A stretch of DNA of 28,242 nt, taken from Bdellovibrionaceae bacterium UBA2339 (GTDB lineage Bacteria; Bdellovibrionota; Bdellovibrionia; Bdellovibrionales; JAMPXM01). The stretch is taken from positions 1 through 28,242 of the forward strand of contig DDUL01000038.1 of assembly GCA_002344785.1 (NCBI GenBank). The letters run 5' to 3'. The translations under genes and the position numbers were made by a program. Every line of letters begins with the position of its first letter. Position 1 is the first letter of the stretch. Of this stretch, positions 1-6,595 are shown in pieces. The notes under the pieces were generated by a model. That model was not told the DNA's origin. It ran no database searches and worked only from the letters and a program-made list of their open reading frames with translations.

Positions 1-555
1 CGCCAGCAGCGTGATGAGTTCTGCCGTCGTCATGTTCGGATGTTTGTGCGCGAGCGCACCTTTGAGTTGCGTGATTAGTTCAAGCGTTTCGTTCGGAAGT
101 TCGAGTGCGAGTCGCGAAGTGTTCGCGGTTGTGGCCCGGGTTCGCTCAGGGCGTGGAAGCTCAGGAGCGATTGCGGCGATCTCGCGCTCCACTTCACGCT
201 TAGTTTTATTCTCAATGGACTTGATGAAGGCGGCTTTTTCTTCACGTGTTGGCTGTGTGTGACGGAAGAGTCGGTTTGCTTGTGCGATGTTGGTGAGTGT
301 CAGCCGTCCGTCGTTGATGGCAGGCGCGATCTCGGGAAGATCTTTGAGAAGCCGCATGGCCTCGATGCGCCGCTGAGCTTGGTCTTCGGAGTAGCCAAGT
401 TCATTGACGGTGTAATCGAAGAGCGAGGTGCGCTTGTAGTCGCAGTAAAGCTTTCGGCGCTCGACTTCTTTGAGATGAATGAGGATGTCGGCGAGGAGGC
501 GGCGCTCTTCGCGGACCAACGAAAGTAATTTGGAGTGGAGTTCTTTGTCTGTCAT
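1..555 (-). CDS. HNH endonuclease family protein, N-terminal part (runs off left edge)
   Basis: Reading the minus strand from the ATG at 555 gives 185 residues without a stop to the window edge, so the gene continues to the left. The protein starts MTDKELHSKLLSLVREERR and contains an LYCDYKRTSLFDY stretch, then LGYSEDQAQRRIEAMRLL and an INDGRLTLTNIAQANRLF stretch. This order is what I remember from the N-terminus of the multicopy HNH endonuclease family of Bdellovibrio and relatives. In that family an HNH nuclease domain follows at the C-terminus; here it would lie outside the window and cannot be confirmed. No obvious purine-rich ribosome binding site stands before 555, so the start rests on family resemblance. 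It is the main taxonomic hint in the window and has no evident link to the sugar genes. Confidence 0.75.
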   Translation of the reverse strand, partial: MTDKELHSKLLSLVREERRLLADILIHLKEVERRKLYCDYKRTSLFDYTVNELGYSEDQAQRRIEAMRLLKDLPEIAPAINDGRLTLTNIAQANRLFRHTQPTREEKAAFIKSIENKTKREVEREIAAIAPELPRPERTRATTANTSRLALELPNETLELITQLKGALAHKHPNMTTAELITLLA

Positions 556-1018
556 GCCGTGTGTTTAGCACGGGTTTTTTCGCTCAGATTTTTCGCGCGA
601 GGATCGCGTGTGGCGAGCGCCCGCGCTGAGGCACGCGAAGCGGGGTTCGCGCGAGCGCGCAAGCTGTGAGCCGCGAGCGTGCGGCGATTGCGGTGGTTTG
701 TGGCGAGGATCGCTTTGTGTTGGCTGTGCGCGAGAGAGTTCAGCGAAAAATCACGTCAACAAAAATTTGCGCAAGCCCCGCGCGCGTCCGGAATCCGGAC
801 ACAAGCCGGACACAACGAAGGCCCGCGCGCCCACGCCACCCGCGCTGGCGCGGGTCACACTGCATCACGCGCCAACACAGGCCCCCACGCCACTCACGCC
901 ACTCACGCCAACCGCGCTGGCGCGGGTCACTCCGCGTCACGCAACCGCAAAACGCGCCAACACGACCCCACAACCCAACACCCGAAACCCAACACCCGCC
1001 GACCCCAACCACCAAAAC
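556..1018. repeat. Gene-free, GC-rich intergenic stretch with short direct and inverted repeats
   Basis: About 460 bases between two minus-strand genes. Frames are open on both strands, but their translations are low-complexity Arg/Ala/Pro/Thr/His strings without recognisable domains, so I call no gene. Repeats visible by eye are: an imperfect direct repeat at about 832-870 and 904-942, both containing CGCGCTGGCGCGGGTCAC (841-858 and 913-930); in each copy an inverted repeat around TG (CCCGCGC/GCGCGGG at 839-854, CCGCGC/GCGCGG at 912-925); a 10-bp direct repeat CCGGACACAA at 795-804 and 806-815; and a tandem CACTCACGC pair at 891-908. Whether these are a genome-wide repeat family, protein sites or drift cannot be judged from one locus. 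Confidence 0.5.
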
Positions 1019-1792
1019 TCAAAGCGTGCGCGGCCCCAACTTCTCGCGCAACACACGCAAGCGCGCGAACTCATCTGCGGGCAAGCACGTGATCCCGCCC
1101 ATCGCATGCGCCGCCGCCAAAATCATTGAAGCGTGCTCGATGCGCTCGATGCCGTTGTATGCTTCTTCCAACGACTCGCCCCAAGCCAAAGCCCCGTGTC
1201 GCGCCAAAATCATCACGCGCGTCGACTCCAAATCCGGAAACAACACATCACCCATCTGCTGCGTGCCCGGCAGCGCGTAAGGCGCAATCGGAATGCGCCC
1301 CACGGCCAACACAAGTTCCGTCAGCGCATCGATTGGCAACTCTTTCCAATCAGGACGAGCCACCGACCACGCAATGGAATGCGGCGGATGCGGATGCACA
1401 ATCGCGCGCGCTAACGGCAATCGCCGATAAATTTCCAGATGCATGAGCTTCTCGCTACTCGGCTTGCCCCACAGCACCTGACCGTCGCGATCCACCAACG
1501 CCAGATCTCGCCACTCAATAAATCCCTTATGCAATCCCGTCGGTGTGATCAAAATTCGCTCGTCGTCCAAGCGAATCGACACATTGCCATCCGCCGAAGA
1601 CAGCCAAAAGCGCTGATGCAAGCGCCGACAAATTTCCACGATATGCTCAGCGTCCGCTCGATGCGGCGACAACCCCGACGACCTCGAAGACTTCGACGAC
1701 CGCGATAAACCCGACGAACGCGATAAACCCGACGAACGCAACGAACCCAACGAACCCGACGACGCTCGACGACCACGCTTTTTCTTTGCCAT
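1019..1792 (-). CDS. Class II aldolase/adducin family protein with Ser/Arg-rich N-terminal repeat extension
   Basis: This 257-aa protein belongs to the zinc-dependent class II aldolase/adducin family (FucA, AraD, MtnB relatives). Features seen: SSADGNVSIR (65-74), ITPTGLHKG (82-90), and KPSSE, whose Glu114 matches the family's catalytic Glu. His133 and His135 (HPHPPH) and His199 (ARHG) match the metal ligands. The Glu-to-first-His spacing of 19 equals that of FucA. The substrate cannot be read from sequence; a sugar phosphate is likely. Residues 1 to about 45 are a Lys/Arg/Ser-rich extension made of SSGLSR-type hexapeptides encoded by 18-bp tandem DNA repeats. A strong AGGAGG six bases before the ATG shows that the extension is translated. 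The gene is divergent from apt across a 106-base gap. Confidence 0.85.
   Translation of the reverse strand: MAKKKRGRRASSGSLGSLRSSGLSRSSGLSRSSKSSRSSGLSPHRADAEHIVEICRRLHQRFWLSSADGNVSIRLDDERILITPTGLHKGFIEWRDLALVDRDGQVLWGKPSSEKLMHLEIYRRLPLARAIVHPHPPHSIAWSVARPDWKELPIDALTELVLAVGRIPIAPYALPGTQQMGDVLFPDLESTRVMILARHGALAWGESLEEAYNGIERIEHASMILAAAHAMGGITCLPADEFARLRVLREKLGPRTL
1665..1772. repeat. 18-bp tandem repeat array inside the aldolase gene
   Basis: Six consecutive 18-bp units can be laid out from 1665. Two of them (1701-1718 and 1719-1736, CGCGATAAACCCGACGAA) are identical, and the others are degenerate (for example 1737-1754 CGCAACGAACCCAACGAA). Because 18 is a multiple of three, copy-number change would keep the aldolase frame and only lengthen or shorten its Ser/Gly/Leu/Arg-rich N-terminal linker. 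Confidence 0.8.
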
Positions 1793-1797
1793 ACGCC

Positions 1798-1803
1798 CCT
1801 CCT
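1798..1803 (-). promoter_or_regulatory. Strong Shine-Dalgarno site deciding the aldolase start
   Basis: On the minus strand AGGAGG lies five bases before the ATG at 1792 (AGGAGGGGCGTATG, counting from the end of AGGAGG). It supports the upstream start and therefore translation of the low-complexity extension, which homology alone would not have supported. Confidence 0.75.
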
Positions 1804-1898
1804 AACACAAGCCCTCCACCAAGGAAACAGCGCACAAGAGTGGACGAGGCCAACGGCCCAAGCTACGACTAGCACTCGACCCCAACGCGGAGGCCTTC

Positions 1899-2417
1899 AT
1901 GAGCACCACCAACGACGCCAAGTTTCTTTCACTCATCGAGAACGTCAAAGACTTCCCGAAACCCGGCGTGATCTTCAAAGACATCTCGCCGCTGCTCGCC
2001 TCGCCGACGGAGTTCCCGCGCCTGATCGTCACACTCTGCGATTTGATCCGCGACAAGAAGCCCGACGCCATCGCCGGCGTCGAATCGCGCGGCTTCATTC
2101 TCGCCGCCGCCATGGCGCAAGAATTGGGCTGCGGCTTCATTCCGGTTCGCAAAAAGGGCAAGCTGCCGCCGCCGGTCGTCCACCACAGCTACAAGCTCGA
2201 GTACGGCGAAGACGCCATTGAAGTGAAGCGAGGCCGCGGCCGTATCGTGCTGATCGACGATGTGCTCGCCACCGGAGGCACGCTCAATGCCGCCGCCAAT
2301 GCGCTCACCGAGGCGGGCTATGCGGTGGTGGATCTTGCGGTGATGATTGACCTGCGTTTCCTGAACAAATTCGAATGGCGCGGCATGAAGTGCAAGTCCG
2401 TGCTGAAGTTCGACTGA
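1899..2417 (+). CDS. apt: Adenine phosphoribosyltransferase
   Basis: This 172-aa protein has the usual length of Apt, which converts adenine and PRPP to AMP in cytoplasmic purine salvage. The PRPP-binding signature is at 117-129 (VLIDDVLATGGTL). Other family landmarks are DFPKPGVIFKDISPLL near the N-terminus, GVESRGFIL (60-68), and PVRKKGKLP (82-90) followed by a hood-type YKLEYGEDAIE stretch. A GGAGG-type ribosome binding site (GCGGAGG) sits just before the ATG. It is a housekeeping gene that probably marks the left border of the polysaccharide locus; nothing suggests a role in sugar synthesis. A 140-base gap separates it from the export genes. Confidence 0.95.
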   Translation: MSTTNDAKFLSLIENVKDFPKPGVIFKDISPLLASPTEFPRLIVTLCDLIRDKKPDAIAGVESRGFILAAAMAQELGCGFIPVRKKGKLPPPVVHHSYKLEYGEDAIEVKRGRGRIVLIDDVLATGGTLNAAANALTEAGYAVVDLAVMIDLRFLNKFEWRGMKCKSVLKFD

Positions 2418-2468
2418 TCAACTCAAGCCCGCACTTGATCACGGCCACCTCTTGCTTGGCCCATTTAC

Positions 2469-2509
2469 AAGGCACTGTGCCTTCGCGACCAAAGCCGCTG
2501 CGAAGCGGC
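2469..2509. other. Two adjacent inverted repeats between apt and the ABC export genes
   Basis: AAGGCAC-T-GTGCCTT (2469-2483) is a perfect 7-bp-arm inverted repeat around one base. GCCGCT-GCGA-AGCGGC (2494-2509) is a 6-bp stem closing a GNRA-type tetraloop. No T-run follows either, so they are not typical intrinsic terminators. They may be an operator, an mRNA leader structure or a Rho-dependent end of apt. Confidence 0.35.
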
Positions 2510-2557
2510 ACACCGCGCCTTAACACAGGCCGAACAAGTGGCTAGAAAAGCTGTTCC

Positions 2558-3352
2558 ATGACACTTCGATTTCGTCCGCTCGGCATCGACATTTTTTGCT
2601 TGGAACGAAAGTTCCTCGCCTTCAATTTGATTCGACGAAACTTGAAGATCAAATACCGCCACTCCATCGGCGGCATGCTTTGGACGTTTTTGATCCCTGC
2701 GGCCAGCGCGCTGGTTTATTTTGCGGTCTTCAAGTTCGTCATGCGCGTGCAGCATGAACATTACCTCACACTGCTCATGGCGGGCTTGTTGCCTTGGACC
2801 TTCTTTCAAACCTCAGTGATGAATGGGCTCGAGTCCATCGTCGGCAATCGCCCATTAATCAACAAAGTCCCCGTCCCACCCCAAGTCTTTCCGCTCACCG
2901 AAACCGTAACGGGCTTCGTGAACTTTGCTCTGGGCCTACCGATCGTCGCAATCCTCGCTCTCGCCTCCGGACTTTCCTTGAGCTGGTCGCTCTTGACGCT
3001 CATTCCGCTGCTCGCGCTGCTGCTCATCCAAGCCTATTCACTATCGCTACTCACGGGCCTTGCCTTTGTGTATCTGCGTGATCTCAAACACGCGCTCGGA
3101 ATCGTTTTGCAAACTTGGTTCTATGCGACGCCCATCATCTACACTCAAGACATGATGCCTGAGAAGATGCGAGCCCTCGTGGCGATCAATCCTGTGGGCA
3201 TGATTTTTCAGGGAATTCAGTCCGCATGGGGATTGGCCGCCCCACTGACAATGGAAAATTGGCTCACCGCCGTCGGATGGACACTCGCGCTCTTTGGCGC
3301 CGCACTTTGGCTGCTCAAAACCGAATTGCTAGAACTTGCGGAGGATCTCTGA
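2558..3352 (+). CDS. wzm: Polysaccharide export ABC transporter permease (Wzm/TagG/KpsM family)
   Basis: This 264-aa integral membrane protein has the ABC-2 transporter layout: a cytoplasmic N-terminus ending RRNLKIKYRHSIGGMLW, then about six hydrophobic segments. The motif YRHSIGGMLWTFLIP is typical of the permease subunit that moves lipid-linked O-antigen, teichoic acid or capsule chains across the inner membrane. FYATPIIYTQDMMP and a following NP-G motif (INPVGMIFQGIQ) match the C-terminal part of this family. The stop codon overlaps the start of the ATPase gene (ATGA at 3352-3355), so the two are translationally coupled. It is the first gene of a plus-strand operon that runs to 8315. The polymer it carries is not known; the neighbouring genes suggest a heptose-containing chain. 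Confidence 0.92.
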   Translation: MTLRFRPLGIDIFCLERKFLAFNLIRRNLKIKYRHSIGGMLWTFLIPAASALVYFAVFKFVMRVQHEHYLTLLMAGLLPWTFFQTSVMNGLESIVGNRPLINKVPVPPQVFPLTETVTGFVNFALGLPIVAILALASGLSLSWSLLTLIPLLALLLIQAYSLSLLTGLAFVYLRDLKHALGIVLQTWFYATPIIYTQDMMPEKMRALVAINPVGMIFQGIQSAWGLAAPLTMENWLTAVGWTLALFGAALWLLKTELLELAEDL

Positions 3353-4098
3353 TGACCCACGCCGCAATTGAACTCAAAGGAGTTCGCAAGACGTTCAAGA
3401 TGAGAATTGAGCGCCAAGATTCGGTCAAACGCATGCTCGCGCAAATCATCACCTTCAACTACAAGCGCTCCAAAGTTGAGACGCGAGAAATCCTACGCAA
3501 CGTGAGCTTTCGAATCATGCCGGGCGAGTTCGTCGGTATCATGGGACGAAACGGCGTTGGCAAAAGCACGATTCTCAAAATGATCTCCGGAATCTACCAC
3601 CCGAATGAAGGCGCAATCCATGTCCATGGTCGCGTCGCACCTCTTCTCGAACTCGGTGCGGGATTCAACGAGGAGCTGACAGGGCTCGACAACATCTTCC
3701 TCAACGCGGCCATCCTCGGCTATTCGCGACAGCAAACTCAAAGCCGTTTGCAAGAGGTGATCGAGTTCTCCGAACTCCACGATCACATTCACCGACCCGT
3801 GAAGAACTACTCCAGCGGGATGCTGGTGCGCCTTGGGTTTTCGATCGCAGCTCACCTCGACGCACCCATTTTGCTCTTCGACGAAATTCTGGCCGTCGGT
3901 GATGCGGGTTTTCAAAACAAGTGCCTACAAAAGATCCGCGATTTGCACGCTCAAGGCCGCACCATCGTCCTCATCACTCACAGCGCCGACGAGGTCGAGC
4001 GACACTGCCAGCGCTGTATTCTGATCGACAATGGCGGTGTGAGCTTCGATGGTTCCGCCACCGAGGGCGCGCGACGCTATCGGGAGATGTTCCAGTGA
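3352..4098 (+). CDS. wzt: Polysaccharide export ABC transporter ATP-binding protein (Wzt family, no C-terminal sugar-binding domain)
   Basis: I start this gene at 3352 because the ATG overlaps the permease stop and a GCGGAGG site precedes it; a longer frame upstream lies entirely inside the permease gene. The 248-aa product has Walker A GRNGVGKST (65-73), signature YSSGM (153-157), Walker B LLFDE ending at 178 and the switch His210 (ITHS). The stretch APLLELGAGFNEELTG is characteristic of Wzt/TagH/KpsT-type exporters. Many O-antigen Wzt proteins carry an extra C-terminal domain that recognises the capped end of the chain. This one ends right after the ATPase fold, so export is probably not tied to a terminal cap. 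The stop overlaps the next start. Confidence 0.92.
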   Translation: MTHAAIELKGVRKTFKMRIERQDSVKRMLAQIITFNYKRSKVETREILRNVSFRIMPGEFVGIMGRNGVGKSTILKMISGIYHPNEGAIHVHGRVAPLLELGAGFNEELTGLDNIFLNAAILGYSRQQTQSRLQEVIEFSELHDHIHRPVKNYSSGMLVRLGFSIAAHLDAPILLFDEILAVGDAGFQNKCLQKIRDLHAQGRTIVLITHSADEVERHCQRCILIDNGGVSFDGSATEGARRYREMFQ

Positions 4099-5258
4099 GC
4101 GGCATTGAAACTCTTGAGTTCGACAATGTCGTGATCGGCGCCGGAGTCGTGGGCTTGGCCTGCGCCGAGGCACTCTCACGACAATTTCCAAATGAATCGC
4201 TGATCGTACTCGAGCGACACTTCAAGTTCGGCCAAGAGGCTTCATCGCACAACAGTGAAGTCGTCCACGCCGGAATTTACTACACACCGGGAACACTCAA
4301 AGCCCGCAGCTGTGTCGAAGGCAAAAAACTTCTCTATGACTTCTGTCGCGAACACCAAGTTCCGATCATGAACTGCGGCAAGTACGTCGTGGCGAGCGAC
4401 GACTCGCACATTCCAAAACTCAAGAGCATTCGCGAAACCGCGGCGGCCAACGGCGTGGAATTGGAATGGCTCGAAAGTGCCGAGGCCACTCGCCGCGTGG
4501 GCCTCGAGCTTCGTGCGGCCCTTTGGAGTCCCACGAGCGGCATCGTGGACTCGCACGTGCTCATGGAGCGACTCTCGCATCTCACCGAATCTCGCGGCGG
4601 CATGGTGCTCTACAAACATGCGTTCCATGAACTCGAGAGCGTCACCGACACTGAGGTCAGCTTCATCGCACGCACCGGCGACGGCGAGTCCATGCGCATT
4701 CGCTGCCGTCGCTTCGTGAATGCAGCGGGGCTCGCATCAGCCCGCATCGCTGAACAGTTCCGCGCCCTCACCGGCCGAGGCGACAGCTGGCAGATCAAAC
4801 CCTGCCGCGGTCGCTACTTCACTCTCGCGAGCGAATGGACGGGCCGCTACAAATTCCTGATTTATCCTGTGCCGGATCCTCGCGGCGGCCTGGGCACTCA
4901 TCTCACGATCGATCTGGGACTACGCGGGCGCCTAGGGCCCGATGTGGATTGGTCACGCCAAGAAGAGCCCGCGGATTTGTGGGATCTCTATCGATTTGAC
5001 GACAATGTGGAGGAGCTTCGCGATCAGTTCTTCGAGGCCGGCTGCAAATTCCTACCGGGCCTGAAACGCGAACATCTCGAGCCCGACTACGTCGGCGTGC
5101 GCGCCAAGCTCTTCAAAAACGGCGTGGCTCACCCCGAATTTGTCATCGACGATCTCGGCAGCCACGGCCTTCACACACACCTACTGGGAATCGAGTCACC
5201 GGGCGTGACGAGCTCGTTGGCGTTAGCGAGTGCCTTCGTACATTCGGAATTCAAGTGA
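4095..5258 (+). CDS. FAD-dependent oxidoreductase, L-2-hydroxyglutarate oxidase (LhgO)-like
   Basis: The GTG at 4095 overlaps the Wzt stop (GTGA), is preceded by CGGGAG and gives a 387-aa protein that starts right before the FAD fold. A dinucleotide-binding GAGVVG (15-20) and an acidic Glu40 mark the Rossmann region. SHNSEVVHAGIYY (51-63) with GTLKARSCVEGKKLLYDFC and a C-terminal GIESPGVTSSLALASAFV closely match the L-2-hydroxyglutarate oxidase/dehydrogenase family (LhgO, L2HGDH), which oxidises L-2-hydroxyglutarate to alpha-ketoglutarate. Such an enzyme is unexpected in an export operon. A good reason for it is given by the Cj1427-like dehydrogenase at 20548-21480, whose family makes 2-hydroxyglutarate. 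It could instead oxidise another hydroxy acid. The stop overlaps the next gene's GTG. Confidence 0.85.
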   Translation: MSGIETLEFDNVVIGAGVVGLACAEALSRQFPNESLIVLERHFKFGQEASSHNSEVVHAGIYYTPGTLKARSCVEGKKLLYDFCREHQVPIMNCGKYVVASDDSHIPKLKSIRETAAANGVELEWLESAEATRRVGLELRAALWSPTSGIVDSHVLMERLSHLTESRGGMVLYKHAFHELESVTDTEVSFIARTGDGESMRIRCRRFVNAAGLASARIAEQFRALTGRGDSWQIKPCRGRYFTLASEWTGRYKFLIYPVPDPRGGLGTHLTIDLGLRGRLGPDVDWSRQEEPADLWDLYRFDDNVEELRDQFFEAGCKFLPGLKREHLEPDYVGVRAKLFKNGVAHPEFVIDDLGSHGLHTHLLGIESPGVTSSLALASAFVHSEFK

Positions 5259-6595
5259 ATTGGGCGCAGGTCACTAACCGCCAAGTCATCTTGTTCACTG
5301 GACTCGGGGCGTGGTCGGCTCTGATCTGGCTTGTCCTCAAACATTCGGTGAATGTTCCCCACTGGGATGAGTGGGCCTATGTCGCACCTATGTTTCATCG
5401 ATATTTTAGCGATGGATTTTCAGCGGAGCTGATCTTTACTCAAAGTGGCGAACATAACATCGCGATCCCCAAGCTTCTGATTTTCTTGATCGGAATTCTC
5501 ACGAGTTCAAATTACTCGGCCTTTCACTTAACCAATGTATTGATACTTGGTTTGAGCTTTTGGCTGATTGCCAAAAGCTCCGTGGACGTCAATCAGGTGG
5601 CCACTAAAGAGTCCGTGTTAGTCATACTTCTGCTCGCGTTGCTCATGTTCAATCTCGGGATACCGGGCGTCTATTTATGGGGACTGTCCGCGTATCTCTT
5701 TGTGACACAATTTCTAATCATCTTGATCCTACAAACTGTCACCTCGGCAACGCGACCCAAGTCACGACTCTTCCTGCCGCTCCTCATTCTGTTGGCAACT
5801 CACTCCAGCATCACGGGCTACTTGATGATTCCGATTTCACTCATACTGCTTTTCGCGGCCTACAAAATTAGAGGCAAAGGAATTGATTACCTAGAAATGT
5901 TGTCTGTCGCCGGCGCCGGACTGATTTCGATCGCGTCTTACTATCTTTACAAAAGTCACTCTGGCTATCCGAATGGAGTGACACTTCATCCGACTGACCT
6001 TTGGAAGGTTCTTGACTATGCAGCTGTGTATCTCGGTACCAGCTTCGCGAGTGGAGATTTGAACTTAGCTCGCAATATGGGGATCTTGTTTTCCATACTA
6101 TCCATTTCGCCAATTTACCGATTCACGCGAAATTGGTCGCCCACTTCGCCATTCTCGATGCGGCAGATTCTCTTTGTGTCGCTCATTGCAATATCCATCG
6201 GCTCTGCGTTGTTAACGGCGATCGGACGTTCCGGGCAATTTCCAATTTCCCAAGCCACCGACGATCGTTATGCGATTTATTCAAATCTGGGCTGGATCGG
6301 TCTAACGGGTTACTGGCTGGCAAACCTAAGACATAGGCGGTCCGTCACACAGTTGGTCATCTCGTTAACTGTTTCCACTTTGACCTTACTCTACATCAAA
6401 ACCGTGCAACTTCATTTTCCGAAGTTTGAGACGCTGCTCGTGACAAGAACAGCAGCGAAGAATGCACTTGTGCATATGGAAAATTTGGATGAACTGAAGC
6501 ACATTGGACCCGAAGGATCTGAGTACATTCTCAAGAACTATCGCCCGCTGCTCAGCACCCACAGTTTAGGTCCATTTCGCGATGTCCGAGAGTAG
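5255..6595 (+). CDS. Multi-pass membrane protein, possible GT-C-type glycosyltransferase
   Basis: The GTG start at 5255 overlaps the oxidoreductase stop (GTGA). The 446-aa product is mostly hydrophobic, with about ten predicted membrane segments. After the first helix comes VPHWDEWAY (34-42), an acidic motif in the first external loop of the kind seen in GT-C transferases such as ArnT-like enzymes; the C-terminus is a short soluble tail. I recognise no exact family. The roles that fit its place in the operon are a polyprenyl-phosphate-sugar-dependent transferase or a polymerase. By eye the DNA is clearly more AT-rich than the genes before it, as is common for exchanged O-antigen genes. Confidence is good that it is a gene and low for the function. 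Confidence 0.7.
   Translation: MNWAQVTNRQVILFTGLGAWSALIWLVLKHSVNVPHWDEWAYVAPMFHRYFSDGFSAELIFTQSGEHNIAIPKLLIFLIGILTSSNYSAFHLTNVLILGLSFWLIAKSSVDVNQVATKESVLVILLLALLMFNLGIPGVYLWGLSAYLFVTQFLIILILQTVTSATRPKSRLFLPLLILLATHSSITGYLMIPISLILLFAAYKIRGKGIDYLEMLSVAGAGLISIASYYLYKSHSGYPNGVTLHPTDLWKVLDYAAVYLGTSFASGDLNLARNMGILFSILSISPIYRFTRNWSPTSPFSMRQILFVSLIAISIGSALLTAIGRSGQFPISQATDDRYAIYSNLGWIGLTGYWLANLRHRRSVTQLVISLTVSTLTLLYIKTVQLHFPKFETLLVTRTAAKNALVHMENLDELKHIGPEGSEYILKNYRPLLSTHSLGPFRDVRE

Noticed and set aside
608..1280. Several overlapping plus-strand open frames of 90-200 codons
   Set aside because: They overlap one another in different frames, give low-complexity Arg/Ala/Pro/Thr strings with no domain, and partly lie antisense to the aldolase gene; they are best explained by high GC and repeats.
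1665..1772. Tandem repeats as a CRISPR array
   Set aside because: Units are contiguous without spacers, degenerate, and in frame with a coding sequence.
3226..3351. Upstream extension of the Wzt reading frame
   Set aside because: The extra residues lie wholly within the permease gene; the ATG at 3352 has a ribosome binding site and the typical ATGA overlap.
3921..4094. Upstream extension of the LhgO-like frame
   Set aside because: It would overlap the conserved C-terminal half of the ATPase gene; the GTG at 4095 starts directly before the FAD-binding fold.
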